Positions 33,842 through 45,895 of a stretch of DNA of 64,000 nucleotides are shown in pieces. Position 1 is the first letter of the stretch. Every line of letters starts with the position of its first letter. Origin of the DNA: Lichtheimia corymbifera B2541 (Eukaryota; Mucoromycota; Mucoromycetes; Mucorales; Lichtheimiaceae); the NCBI GenBank assembly GCA_000697475.1, contig JNEU01000824.1:143012-207011 (forward strand), written 5' to 3'. Position numbers and translations under genes: made by a program. Below the pieces are notes generated by a model, which did not search any database, was not told where the DNA came from, and saw only the letters and a program-made list of their open reading frames with translations.

Positions 33842-34275
33842 CACCAAAGCGGAATGCACCCGTATCCCGAGGTGATGTAGACTTACACCATCGCCATTAT
33901 TATCATCAACACACGATTGAAAAGTAGAGTATATAGTTTAGTTCTTGTGAAATTACCGTCTATAAATATTTTTGTATGATTTTACTTTCTTTTGTGTCGT
34001 TTAGCAATGGGAGACAAGAGGAGAAAAAAATATGGACTGATGAACTCTTACCCAAAAGAGAGATGTAAAGGGGTAAAGCAGCAGATGATACTTAGTTGTC
34101 AATTTGATCAACAGCACAAATCTCATGTGGGCTCTTTTCTCTTTTTGTTTGCCCCTTGTATTCCCCTAATTGAAGGTGACCGAGCAACTCAACACCTGTT
34201 CTATCCCTTCTCTTTCTCTTTTACCTTTCTCTCTTTCCTCTCGTTGATCAACCTTGCGACTTTCCTTTCTCGGCC

Positions 34276-37200
34276 ATGTGGCTCACCCGAAAACTCGTTG
34301 CACTTGCAACGTTTGAGCGAAAGCCCAAGAAGCAAGAACAGCCATCTTCTACGCCAGACTCGAAACAAAAGTCAACCACGTCCAAAAAACATTCGTTTCT
34401 ACCAACAAAAGATAAACATAAGCAGCAGCAACAACAACAACAAAAACAACAATCTCAACCTGTGGCACCAACAGCACCTTCTATCAAAACAACTACAGCT
34501 CCAACAACAGTAGCAGTGGCACCTGACACAAAATCAACAAAGTCCGGAAGATCTGTTAAAACTGGATCTATCAAATCTACCAACACAGTACGCACCGTAG
34601 CAACCGGTACTAGCACAGGGTCATCCAATGATCCAAAAACAAAACCTCTTCCTCCTCTTATACCCAGCCTACCTCCTCAGAAGGTAATTCGTCATGAAAG
34701 AAATAACAGCACCAAATCATCTTGTATATTGAATTGCCAAGGGGTAGGTCTGTGACAAGACAATTGTCGTTGTCATTTCAGGCACTTTAAACATTGGCAA
34801 GTCGACGTTGATCCGCTTGGGACTTCAAAACTTGACAGCGAATTATGATCCAAAAAACGTAACACGTAAGTGTGCCATGCTAAAAAGTGCTTCGGGAGTC
34901 TCCCATCTAGTCAAAAAACCCCCAACATCGGGGTGATGAAATATTGAATGGGAGATGCCTTTTTGGGGGGTGGGTGATTATATCATGCAAGCTGACGCTT
35001 TATCCATGTGTGTATCACAGAATGGCAGTGTCACCGCACCACGATGGTTATTGATCAAGTTCATTATCCTATGGATGTCATTGAAATTGATGATACAATG
35101 ATCAACACCGACCAGGATCCTCCAGAGTTCCCAGAGGTGAGAATAAATCAGGAGATCATGCTCATTGTCTTTGTTGTCCTCCTAAGTGACTCATTGTCTT
35201 TATGAACAAAGGATATTTCAAACGTCCATGGTGGCCTTATCTGCTATGACACCACCAACCGGGATTCAATGGATTGCCTACCGGATTTACTCAGTAAGGC
35301 AAATATTTACATAACAAAGACAACCATTTTGACTCATTCATTGCTGTACCCTTTCTTTTTCTTCTTCTTGTCACAACAGACGCGTACGTGTCACGCAATA
35401 TCCCATCCTACTTGGTAGGCTTAAAAGCAGATTTATCAAGCTTACGTCAAGTCGACCCTGATCTTGGAAGAAAATTGGGAAACCTATTTGGCGTTGAACT
35501 ATTCGAAGTGGATGCATTCTCAGAGGAAGGCACCAAAAAGATGAAAGATATCTACACTATGCTTGTCAAACGTTGCTTACAAGAACATGGCGACGAATTC
35601 CGATCATTGCATACACAACCAGCATCCACTCTACCTTCATCCTCATCTGCCACCACCAGCATTTGCAGCAGTAATGCCGGAGACAATGAAAGTAATATTG
35701 CTATGCGTGAACGACGTATTTCGGGCGACATAGTTTGTCCCACTACACCTCGGCAGAAAGCCGAGGATGATGAAGAGCCAGTACGCCGATCCAGTTTTTC
35801 AAGCGACACAAGCTACTCTTCAGATTATCGTTTCCCTTCATTGTCATCAAAAAAGAAAGCTGCTGCAGCACCCACAGCCGATACAGCCAAAACAGTAACA
35901 GGCTTTGTGTTTGCCCCAACCAGCAATAAAGCAGCAGCTACAACAGCTCCAACTACCGTGGATACCACCACCACCACCCCAACAAAATCATCATTAGATG
36001 ATAAAAGTTCGGTGCATTCCGTTGCAGTGGTACCAATTGAACGCAAGAGTGGTTTACAAAATAATACTTGCAATGGTAGTCGCCGTGGATCAAAGGACAG
36101 CTGGTACGTCATTCACATAGCGTGGAATAAAAGGGGGGTTGTTGATCTGATATCTTGTCCTTTTTTTCCACATCATGTAGCGAATCAATGACTACGGGGT
36201 TGACAGTCGATGATATCATTGATAAACTTTTAACTGCAGATCCGCCCAGATCAGGTAAACGCATAAACGAGACGATGCACATTAATTATTCAACATGTTG
36301 ATAATCCATTGTAGATGAGCACATTGCCACTATATTTATCACCTTCTTTCGACGTTTTATGAAGCCTGCTGATCTTGCACGTATTCTCATTGATCGATTC
36401 GATAGCGATAGTTTGATTGAGCCACCACCCACACGTCTGCAAGAGCGTATCCAGGCCATCTTCCTTATATGGCTCAACAGCTATTGGAATGATTTTCATA
36501 GCCGCCGTACTCGCAAGCTCATTACAAAGTTTTTGAACCGCATTGCCAAAGAGCAAGTGTTACGACCCATCAGCGATTCGCTACGCCCTTTGATAGGACG
36601 CTTACCACCTGTTGAGGATCCAGATGCCCACTGGGGTATGGTGGATGATCAAGACGATGAAGACGACTCAGACTCAGACTCGGATTCGGATGATGATATC
36701 TTTGAAGAGTGTGAGCCGGTCCCAACAGCTGATGATGATGATGCTGATCAAGAGGAAGAAGAAGCACCAGCAGCCGTGACAAGCAAAAACAAAAAGGATA
36801 GCGGCTATTCGGCTGATTCATTCAGCGTGTTTGGCTTTTTTGGCGTTGGTGGTGGTAGTAACAGCAACAACAATGACACCAAGGATACGCAAGATAGCAA
36901 GTCAATTTCCGAGGGATGTAAATTGGATGAGGCAGCAGCACCACCTTTAAAGCGTACATCCAGCTCAAGCTCGTTTAGCCTCTTTGGTCGATCACGCAAA
37001 TCATCCATCTCATCATCCTTTGGATTCCTATTTGGGTTATCTCCCATGACAGCTGCCAAACCTGAACCACAACAACAACAACAACCTTCAGCACCTGAAA
37101 AGAAAGAAAAGCCTGTGCAACACCCACCACAACCACCAGCAACTCCGGAACCCACACCGGTAAAAAAGGTCGTCAATACTCCTGCTGCTGCTGCACCACC

Positions 37201-38596
37201 TCCTTCCCGACCTAAATCACCAGCATTGAGTATCTCATCCTCCACCCATTCTTTACGCCGACGTCCATCCATTGATGTGCGATCCACCACTGATGGGGAA
37301 AACAGCGATAAGCGTGCCAGTAGAGCTGAGTTTGCTGGAGGCTTGATCAATATCGATTTACATTGTGGCATGTCAACTTCACCTAGTTGGACATCTTTTG
37401 GTGCAAATACGGTGGCATCATCAACAACAAGCTATATGAGTACATTCGGCAATAATAATCATCCAACACAGCCTCGGAATGAAAAGGAAGCCAATAATCA
37501 GATTTACAAGATGATGATGGATATCCCGGATAGTGTGATTGCAAACCAACTAACTTGGATTGAAGCTGAATTGTTTGGCAAAATCAAGGTATTTCTTGTA
37601 CACCACATGTATAGCCTTCCTTTAATTAAGTATATGGGACCAATGTAGGCACGTGAATTCATCCGTAATATTTGGGCCCCAGGACAACAATCAAGGCCAT
37701 CTTCTGTGTCATCTGAGGATCAAATCAAAGCTGGTAGTGCTGTGGTTGCATCGATTGCTCATTTCAACTTTATTTCGGCGTGGGTTGCAACTATGATTGT
37801 CACACAAGCCAAGGTGAATAAGCGAGCTGCATTGTTACAAAAGTTCATGTCGATTGCTGTGGTACGTGAAAAACTTGTTGCTTGTCTTTGGTTGCTACTC
37901 ACACTATGAGAAACTTAGGAACTGAGAAACCACAACAACTATAATTCCCTTATGGCTGTATTGGCTGGTCTCAACAGCGCGCCTGTGCTCCGATTAAAGC
38001 AAACAAGAGAAGCAATGACGGATAAAAAGATATACAAGCAATTCCAAAGCTTAGAGCGATTAATGAGCTCAGATAGGTAAATAATAATCTCATCCCATGT
38101 CTGCATGCAGTATGAAGCTCATCTCCGTTGTTGTAGGTCATTCAGCTCTTATCGTCTTGCATTGAAAGCTTCAGAACCACCCGGTGTTCCTTATCTGTAA
38201 GTATTTGTGTCATTGATGGTTGTGATCCTTTTACTAATTGAAGCTATAGTGGTATCCATAATCAAGATTTGATTTCACTCGCTGAAGGCAACAAGGACTT
38301 TCGAGCGGATGGTACGATTCACTGGGATAAGTTCCGGTTAATGGGTGAATGCATTGTAGCCATGATGAAATTCCAATGCCCAGCATATGATATTGAGCCT
38401 GATGGAAGAATCCTACGTTTCATTGCTGACTCAGAAATCTTAAGTGAAGATGTAAGTTGATTCATGGATGGGATGAGCACGTGAATTCATGCTGAGTTAC
38501 TTGCATTAGGAACAATATAAGCGATCGAACCTGGTAGAGCCACGGTTAAAGTCATCAAGCACCAATCGCTTACGCGATCTTTGGTTGCGAATGTAG
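34276..38596 (+). CDS. Ras-like GTPase domain fused to a RasGEF (CDC25-type)
   Basis: Large multi-exon protein of about 1,000-1,100 aa. The N-terminus (MWLTRKLVALATFERKPKKQ) and a Gln/Thr-rich region are followed by a small GTPase-like domain: IVVVISGTLNIGKSTLIRLG (P-loop GxxxxGKST), GGLICYDTTNRDSMDCLPDL (end of the core, like VYDVTNRxSF) and IPSYLVGLKADLSSLR, where the NKxD motif is changed to LKAD. A Ser-rich linker leads to a RasGEF-N-like part (EHIATIFITFFRRFMKPADL, QERIQAIFLIWLNSYWNDFH), then an acidic and low-complexity insert, then the catalytic CDC25 domain: IANQLTWIEAELFGKIKARE, ISAWVATMIVTQAKVNKRAA, NYNSLMAVLAGLNSAPVLRL, PGVPYLGIHNQDLISLAEGN and WDKFRLMGECIVAMMKFQCP. It should activate a Ras/Rap-type GTPase; the internal GTPase domain may regulate it or be the remnant of an activity. 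The stop is at 38594-38596. Confidence 0.88.
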
Positions 38597-38753
38597 TATC
38601 AAGTATCCATTTCCTATCCTTTATTTTATTCCCCTTTACTTTTCCTAATTGTGCAAGAAGAAAAAAAAGTTGATCCACCCGATAACGCAAAGTGCCTTTA
38701 TTCATGAAATATATAAAAGTTACGGAACCTGCTGTGCTACTTTTAATACAACC

Positions 38754-39929
38754 ATGCTTCTTTCCCACCTCCCCGTTGAAATACTTCACTCTATTGCTTC
38801 CTTTCTTCCACGTTCAAGCATTGCTCAATTGTGCCTTGCTAATCGCCACGTTTATGCAAAGTGTCTTCCAGTGCTATATGCATGCCTTGAACTCAGCTTT
38901 CGTTCGCACATTGAATACATCGTCAATGACCAGCATTCGTTCCTTCGCCATGTGCTTGAGAATCACACGCGACACCTGCACCTTGTATGCCGGCAAAGTG
39001 GGAGTCATGCTATGATAGCCAGTCTTGCACATTGGTTGCCGAATATTCACACGCTCACATTTAGCGACTACCACGTTCTTCCAGCTGATCAACTATGCGA
39101 TCTCTTACAACTGTTTCCCAATATCAGAACTCTTCAATTCCGCTTCTGTCACCTTCAATACACTGGCAATGATACTCATGGAAAGATCAAGGGCACTCTT
39201 ACAAGCATTGATAACTTGGATCTCGTATGGACAGACTTTTCGGATGATGCTATCACCTTACTGCTCGGTAACATGCCCAATCTCGTCCGGGTCCACTTTG
39301 GCACCAACCATAATAGGAATCGTTTCGCGAACAACAATGCGCTTGTAGCCCTTGAAATGCACTGTCTCAACATTCGCAACCTAAGCATATCTCTACAACA
39401 TGTTCAAGAAGATGTCATCTGCGGCGTTATTGTTTCCTATGGTCATCAACTCACACATCTTTCTATACCATGCGAGTCTCCAAGGATATTGGCCGTAATA
39501 GCTACTCATGCATTACAACTTGAGCATTTGATTATCCGGGCAGCGACAACAAGAGAACACGTTACGCACCTGGAAGTAACAAGAAGGAGGCAACCCACCG
39601 CTATCAGCAATACAGTCGCAGCTACAAGTGGATTTTCGCATGCGAGGCTAGGGATGATTCATATTCTACAACAATGTCAAGCATTGGTTTACTTGGAAAT
39701 GACAAGCTGGATGGTGCGAGATATACCATATGAAGTATGGCAATTCTTTCGTCATCAAGAAGGCACACCAGGAATGAATTCAAGCAACAGCTATGAAAAG
39801 TATTATTACCTCAACGATATGGCATGGCGTCGTCGACGTGGTTTACAGCAACATGATGTGGGCTATTTGACCAAAACATTGGCATTGCATACGAGAGAAC
39901 TCTATGAAATCAGAAAGCGCTTACGGTAG
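38754..39929 (+). CDS. F-box protein with leucine-rich-like repeats
   Basis: Intronless, 391 aa, starting at ATG 38754. The N-terminal F-box is MLLSHLPVEILHSIASFLPR followed by SSIAQLCLANRHVYAKCLPV, expected to bind Skp1 in an SCF ubiquitin ligase. Downstream strands such as LPNIHTLTFSDYHVLPADQL, FPNIRTLQFRFCHL, MPNLVRVHFGTNHN and QLTHLSIPCESPRIL recur every 25-35 residues and look like irregular LRRs for substrate binding. The ATG is preceded by a TATAAAAG at 38711 only ~40 bp upstream. The gene is 157 bp downstream of the RasGEF stop on the same strand. The substrate is unknown. Confidence 0.85.
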   Translation: MLLSHLPVEILHSIASFLPRSSIAQLCLANRHVYAKCLPVLYACLELSFRSHIEYIVNDQHSFLRHVLENHTRHLHLVCRQSGSHAMIASLAHWLPNIHTLTFSDYHVLPADQLCDLLQLFPNIRTLQFRFCHLQYTGNDTHGKIKGTLTSIDNLDLVWTDFSDDAITLLLGNMPNLVRVHFGTNHNRNRFANNNALVALEMHCLNIRNLSISLQHVQEDVICGVIVSYGHQLTHLSIPCESPRILAVIATHALQLEHLIIRAATTREHVTHLEVTRRRQPTAISNTVAATSGFSHARLGMIHILQQCQALVYLEMTSWMVRDIPYEVWQFFRHQEGTPGMNSSNSYEKYYYLNDMAWRRRRGLQQHDVGYLTKTLALHTRELYEIRKRLR

Positions 39930-40250
39930 CAGTAATCTACATAGTTACAATCCAAGTTACAATCCAATTATATCAGACAGAATTGCTTTTGGGATAATGT
40001 ATAATAAATGTGAATCTTGAATCCATAGCAACGTTATCGAGCGATCACCATGACATTCTTTTGATAAGACATTTTATATCCACGACCACAACATTTCTAC
40101 ATCCTTTCGTTTATAAATCTTCATGATCTCTTGTAAAAGGTCACGTTCTACCAGTGTAGCTCTTTGCCATACTTCATCGTAAGCACATGTCACGTGACCA
40201 CACGCGAAGAAAAATCAAAAAGAGAACTCTGAAGTCCTTTCAAGGATCAA

Positions 40251-40324
40251 TGCTCACTACAGGGGTCGAACCTGTGACCTTGGCGTTATTAGCACCACGC
40301 TCTAACCAACTGAGCTAAGCGAGC
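40251..40324 (-). tRNA. tRNA-Ile (anticodon AAU)
   Basis: A 74-nt cloverleaf without intron. The acceptor stem GCTCGCT pairs with AGTGAGC (one G-T); D arm GCTCAGTTGGTTAGAGC; anticodon stem TGGTG/CGCCA around loop CTAATAA, so the anticodon is AAT (AAU in RNA, read as Ile after A34-to-I editing). T arm CAGGTTCGACCCCTG with the invariant TTCGA. The discriminator base is A. The variable loop is short. Confidence 0.97.
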
Positions 40325-40643
40325 TTTCCTTTTTAGGCTTGTTGATTTTTTATCGGCGCGGTACATGATATATCACAAAATTTCCATATATAGAAGGTGA
40401 ATCGTTGGCTTCCAGGAAAAACGCACGACATAGCGGAGCACTTATACAATGCAATAATGCGCCTATGAAGATAATATGGGAAGGGGATCACAAGGAATTT
40501 GGGCTAAGGTGTATTTTAAGGAGCTCCGCATCTCAATACGATTGATGATTGCATCTCCCGCATTATGTTCAAACTCAGCGGGCTCACTATAACTCGCTTG
40601 TGGGAGAGCTACTCAGCGACTGAGTGTTCAATTCCTTTCCAAC

Positions 40644-41502
40644 ATGGTAAGCTATATGCATTGCCAACAGCATTTCATTCCACTAACCCTCTCTATCACT
40701 CAATGTAGTCGGTAAGTCTTCGATCGATCAAACTCTCTCATTCAATAACGCTGAATCCACTCTCTCCAGTATTTCCTTCCGCATTTGACCAACGGTAAGT
40801 AAGCGCACGTTTCCAGATCAATCGTGGAAGCTCATTCTCTTTTATTTAAAGGTTGGCAAGTCGACCAGGCAATCCTGTCCGAGGAAGACCGTGTAGTTGT
40901 CATTCGTTTCGGCCACGATTGGGACCCGGTAAGGACTACACTTGCAGCACAGAAACGGATATATTATAAGGTGCTGCTGTGCCACAACGTTCTCACTGAC
41001 TTTTCCATATAGACATGCATGAAAATGGATGAGATCCTTTATAGTATCGCCGAAAAGGTCAAAAACTTTGCTGTCATCTATTTGGTAAGGTCATACAATA
41101 CTATCTTTTATTTGATCTAATAGCCTTTCGTTGTGGATTGAAAAGGTTGACATTACGGAGGTGCCTGATTTCAATAAGGTAAATGGGGGATTTTCTATAA
41201 TGTTCTTCATTTACTGATGATTATCCCGTAGATGTACGAACTCTACGACCCATGCACAACAATGTTCTTCTTCCGAAACAAGCATATCATGGTCGATTTG
41301 GGAACTGGCAACAACAACAAGATCAATTGGGCTCTCGATGATAAATCAGAGATGATCGATTTGATCGAGGTAAGCAAGTTATGATATCAACGTATGGATC
41401 CTAGGCTAAGAGCTATCAATGTAGATCGTGTATCGTGGTGCGAGAAAGGGTCGTGGTCTTGTCGTATCGCTCAAGGATTACTCGACGAAATACAAATATT
41501 AG
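40644..41502 (+). CDS. DIB1: U5 snRNP protein Dib1/Dim1 (TXNL4A family)
   Basis: Thioredoxin-fold spliceosome protein of the U4/U6.U5 tri-snRNP, released on activation; essential for pre-mRNA splicing. Eight exons (40644-40646, 40709-40711, 40770-40794, 40852-40928, 41013-41084, 41146-41178, 41232-41369, 41425-41502) total 429 nt, i.e. exactly 142 aa, the family length. The joined N-terminus is MSYFLPHLTNGWQVDQAIL, the invariant family start. Further marks are DRVVVIRFGHDWDP, CMKMDEILYSIAEKVKNFAV, IYLVDITEVPDFNKMYELYD, CTTMFFFRNKHIMVDLGTGN and NNKINWALDDKSEMIDLIE, ending in a basic tail. The first coding exon is just ATG and the second just TCG. All donors are GTAAGx-like. tRNA-Ile lies on the opposite strand ~320 bp upstream. 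Confidence 0.95.
40709..40711 (+). other. 3-nt microexon (TCG, Ser2) of DIB1
   Basis: The order is ATG|GTAAGC...CAATGTAG|TCG|GTAAGTC...CTCTCCAG|TATTTCC. Both flanking introns (62 and 58 nt) have good signals, and the resulting MSYFLPHL is the near-invariant Dim1 start. Skipping it would keep the frame and give MYFLPHL. Confidence 0.8.
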
Positions 41503-41749
41503 GATACGTGGTTGTTTAAAGACAATATACTTTGTGCGTTTACTTTGGGCTATTTATAAAGTTGATTCTCCTCAGGAGATGTTGTGTGGGAGTTATGGGT
41601 TCCTGTTTATATGGCTATTGATCTGGGTCTATCATCGGTTGTCTATTTCATCACGAATTCTCCATATAGTGCTTCCAACAATGCTTCAATTACTATGCCA
41701 GTGGCTCCATAGAAAGATTATGTTTTATGCCATATCATCAAATCATGTA
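41503..41749. other. 3' flank of DIB1, no gene seen
   Basis: Only plus-strand read-through frames; probably the two convergent 3' UTRs of DIB1 and the small minus-strand ORF. Confidence 0.4.
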
Positions 41750-42019
41750 CTAAGCTCCGGTATTGCTTGGATCGATGCCTGGTGATGCGTTTCGCTTTTG
41801 GGACATTGGATCGTAATAATTGACATCCGGATGGTTCGTGTTTCGAAATGGATCTTTTAGATACTTTCGTTCCTGTGGGGATTGGGGAGCGCTATTGGTC
41901 GTCTCAGCATGATCTTCATTTGAGGTGCGTTTCTCTTCAGCAGTGACCCTCTGTGATCTCTCTTTGCTACTCTCGTGGCGTCTGTGGAAAAGATGGATGA
42001 AATCAGAAGGGGTTCCCAT
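41750..42019 (-). CDS. Small hydrophilic hypothetical protein
   Basis: An 89-aa single-exon frame starting with ATG: MGTPSDFIHLFHRRHESSKE, then a charged middle (RSQRVTAEEKRTSNEDHAET), ending NHPDVNYYDPMSQKRNASPG and IDPSNTGA. The composition is strongly hydrophilic, with no Cys-rich shadow-like character, and it looks like a small disordered protein. It is convergent with DIB1 and has 400 bp of its own upstream sequence. I recognise no family. It could still be a chance frame. Confidence 0.4.
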   Translation of the reverse strand: MGTPSDFIHLFHRRHESSKERSQRVTAEEKRTSNEDHAETTNSAPQSPQERKYLKDPFRNTNHPDVNYYDPMSQKRNASPGIDPSNTGA

Positions 42020-42430
42020 ATTGTGTTTGAAAAAGACAAATTGGATCGGGTGAGAAAATTGCTCGATTATATATCTTCGTTTTCATGGGTTTGAGATCTC
42101 TGCTTGAAATAGAATTTTTGGACAAGAACGGCGAAGGAATTTACTTGCATGAAGCGTGTGATAATGGGATTAGTATTGGTCTAAAAGCATCATCGGTCTT
42201 CTTGCATTCAGGTTTATTAAGCGTAACGCAAATCAAGCGTATGGAGCCGATATCTAACAATTCAGACCTTGCATACGTTGGTGTGGTTTAGCGGATATCT
42301 CGTATGCATGGCTATGGTAGAGCGAAAGATATTATGAAAATAGGGGTATCAATGCATTCATCCTTATTGGCACTGAATCAAGTACAAAGTAACAGGTTCT
42401 ATGTTTATATATGCTCTGATCAACAAAGCT

Positions 42431-44112
42431 CTATTCTACACGTCTCTTCTTGTTTTCATTTACAGCTTGGGACATGAGGCTTTCAATCTCGTCAACCTCC
42501 TTGGGAACGGTGGTCAAATTCACATATCCATCCTCGGTGATGAGAAGGTTATCTTCGATACGGACACCACCAACTGACTTGTACTTGTTCAACATGTCAA
42601 CGTTGATATATTGGCTGGTCTCAGGAGACTTGACCACGGGGTCAATAATGAAATCGCAAAAGTAGACACCAGGCTCCACGGTCACAACGTTGCCAGCAGC
42701 AAGGGTGCGTCGCATGCGAAGGTAACGATAGCTTGGGCGGTTGATACGCTCAACACCAGCAGGATAACCACCAACATCGTGAACATCCAAACCAAGCATG
42801 TGGCCAACTATGTTGCATGGTTAATTACGTCTTCGTTCTCTTAATCAATTGGTGCTACTTACTGCCATGAGGGAAGAACGCGGCAACAACATCCTTTTCC
42901 AAGAGAGTCTGCTTGTCACCAACAAGGATACCAGCCTTCAAAAGACCATCGCATGCAACTTGGAGTGCAGTTTCGTGGATCTCTTCCCATGCAACACCAG
43001 CCTTACACTTGGCGAAACAGGCCTACATTCGATACGACATTCCATTAGCGGGCATGAATAAAGTCACCACGTCAAATAGTTTAAACCTTATTACCTTTTG
43101 CATCTCAAGGACAATGTTGTAAATAACCTTAGCTTCGGGAGTAAACTTGCCATTGGCAGGGAAGGTGCGGGTGATGTCGGAAGTGTAGTACTCATATTCA
43201 GCACCAGCGTCGACCAAGATAACATCCGTTGAGTTGATAGTGGCGTTGTTTTTACCATAGTGCAAGGTAGCGGCGTTTTTACCAGCACCAAAGATGGGCA
43301 AATAAGATTGGAAGAAGGCGCCTTGGCGGGTACATTCTTATCCAGTATGAATTAGTATTAGCCTGTATCCTTCCTTCCAAATCATACGATTGTAGCTTAC
43401 CATTGAGGAAGACAGAGTGCAATTCTCTCTCATTCATATCAGGGCGGCATGCTTCCATAACCTACCATTTCATCCGTTAATATGATATACAACAAAAAGA
43501 TCACCTCAATATATACCTTGGCATGGGCATCGGATGAGATCTTGTTCGATTGACGAATAATGTCAACTTCCCAGTCAGCCTTGATAGCACGAGCCTCACA
43601 GAAAGCAGCATACAACTTCTTCTTATCCTCATCGCCGGCAAGTTTAACACGCTCAGTGTCAAGCAAATCGGTCTTGGCAATAGGGATGGTGTACACCACA
43701 TTGGATTCAGCCAAACGCTTGTTGAGATCATCGACATAAAGAGCTTCATCGACATCATACTTGGATTGCAAGGTCTCAAGGCTATCAGGCAAGCCCATCC
43801 AAATCACATCATCAGGATTGACAGCAGGGGCAAACAATTGAATACGTTGGGTAGCAATATCAATGACAACGTGGAAACCAGGTTCGGCAACACCTTGAAA
43901 GGAAAAAGAATATGCATGAGTTGGTATTGTTGGAATGAGGAGGAGTGTACTTGTATACCTGTCAAATAATAAAAGTTGCTCTCTTGACGGAATGGGAGCT
44001 CGCAATCGGTGTCATCGCGTTCATGGACCACTTGGCCATTGAGGTAAATGGCACCACTGGTTTGACCAAAGTGTTCGAGGATCTTCTTGACGTTTTGGCG
44101 CGTAGGCAACAT
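42431..44112 (-). CDS. PEPD: Xaa-Pro dipeptidase (prolidase, M24B)
   Basis: Mn-dependent peptidase that splits dipeptides with C-terminal proline, recycling proline in the cytosol. About six exons and ~480 aa are visible. The N-terminal domain contains ELPFRQESNFYYLTGVAEPG and DVIWMGLPDSLETLQSKYDV. The pita-bread catalytic domain contains IIRQSNKISSDAHAKVMEAC, FGAGKNAATLHYGKNNATIN, VILVDAGAEYEYYTSDITRT (two metal Asp), [20 protein letters not shown] (metal His), NVVTVEPGVYFCDFIIDP (metal Glu) and GGVRIEDNLLITEDGYVNLT (metal Glu). All five ligands are present. The start at 44112 (MLPTRQNVKKILEHFG) is the first ATG in frame, but relatives have ~25 residues more before it, and the frame is open upstream (KILVQPLFRIFFPRKS), so a further 5' exon is likely. 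The end is a basic NENKKRRVE tail. Confidence 0.9.
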
Positions 44113-45895
44113 GCTTTTGCGTGGGAAAAATATGCGGAAGAGAGGTTGAACAAGAATTTTGCTTGGCCAGAAAATATATTGTGTACACTTTTGACACCGG
44201 TGACACGGGTTTTTGCCTTTGGGACCATGCCAAATACGATGCTGATTAAAGTCTCAGATAATACCTCATGTTGTCAATGCCTACCACCTTCGATACACAT
44301 GCATCATTGCTATTTACAACAAGTGCCCAAACCACTACAATATGCATTGGAACATACAAAAGACATCCAGGTAATCCCAAGTCTCTTTAATACATGGGCA
44401 TGTTTAGTAAAGTTGCGTTGAATAAAAGAGCTAATCCCAGCAACTGGGGGAGTTTTTATTGCGGGAGACCCACCTCGGCTTGAGACGAGCGCTTCTCAAT
44501 CTCCTCCTTTTGTCCCATCCACGGCATCACATCAAAGTATCTACCTTGTTGGCTGTGATATTATTATGGTGCTAAATTTTTATAGGCAAGCTGCCTGATG
44601 GGTGGTTGTAGCAGTGGTCTCTTGTTGTTGTTATGCCACTGCACGCTTCTTGGTGCACCGAGGCACATTCAAAACTCCAGTTTAGGAGCAGAATTTGATC
44701 CATTGAGATTTTACCTTGTATAGAATGTTAGCTCATTTGGCACTTTTCGGCTCAACTACACCACATCATGGTTTTCGGTTTCCAGTAACCATGAAGGATC
44801 TTTATGCATAAATGAAAAAGGCAAGTACAATCATCCAAACAATGAAAAAGGTGCTTATTTTAAATATGTGTTAACAATGAATTAAATAGGCTCCTTATCA
44901 GTCAGTACAACCTTGGCATCATCTCTCCTTAGGATCGGCTCCCAGCTTGTACCTTTGTATTCATTTGACATCATTGCACAATAAGACATGTCGTCCTCAT
45001 GATCTATGATTTTGTGCGTCTCTTTTAGGATCGGGGTGATGGGGGGATACCTCTTGTCTTTGTTGGAAAGGATGAATAAGAACGACTATGGCATCGATGG
45101 TGATTAATTATGTGATTCCTGCAGACTCCTTTCATTGTAGATACGACGATGGGAATTATGATGATGATTTACTATCACATTGGTAGCGACCATGATACAA
45201 GTAATGGTGGTTTACCCTTTCACTCGGCAAGATAGTATTGCACAATGTATATCTCATATCTCGTTGACACCTAAAAGAAAGCATGCAAGTTTCTGTCTTT
45301 TCTTCTATTTGTGTCTTGGACGGTACTCATGTCCATGGCGATTTCGATGGATGAAGAACACCATGGCGAAGGATCCATATAGAAGCATTGTTTATGATTC
45401 GCTTAAGCTTTGCTTGCTTGTTCCTATCTTCTTACTGCTTGTGATTATAGCTTAGATGGTGTAATAATAGAAATGGTTCCGTTAATATCCGCTTTGTAAG
45501 AAAATGAATGCCTTTTCTGATTCTATTGACCTCAAGTCAAAAACCGAGTTTCAGGACAAGTGACCAATCGATATATATCTTACTACTGTCATATCCGTGT
45601 GCATTGCATTGCTTGGGTTTATGAAAATTAGTTTATACAGCGCGACTCCTACTACATACCACCAATATGGGACCATTACTGGTCATGCATATATAAACTG
45701 GTACATCTAATGTATTGGGTGTTGCTTATGTACCTTTCTAAAAGTAATCATCACCCGATTTATGCAGCATCCTGTCAACCAAGCACGTGTAACCACAGGG
45801 TGCTATTTCACTTCAGCTGATTACCTTACCTACAGTGCTCTCGCCACAAGCAATATGCAGCAATCAGCTCCATCACGCTTGTATCACCGTATACC
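44113..45895. other. Gene-poor stretch upstream of repeat block C
   Basis: About 1.8 kb with only scattered frames under 160 codons, mostly antisense or read-through from the prolidase 5' end. A 91-codon frame at 45180-45455 (+) ends in a hydrophobic stretch but has no other support. It probably holds the prolidase promoter and first exon. Nothing else recognised. Confidence 0.4.

Noticed and set aside
40251..40324. tRNA intron or pseudogene
   Set aside because: All stems pair, invariant TTCGA and loop lengths are intact, and no insertion follows the anticodon.
45180..45455. 91-codon ORF with a hydrophobic end
   Set aside because: No homology signal, no introns or neighbours supporting it, and located in a gene-poor stretch.
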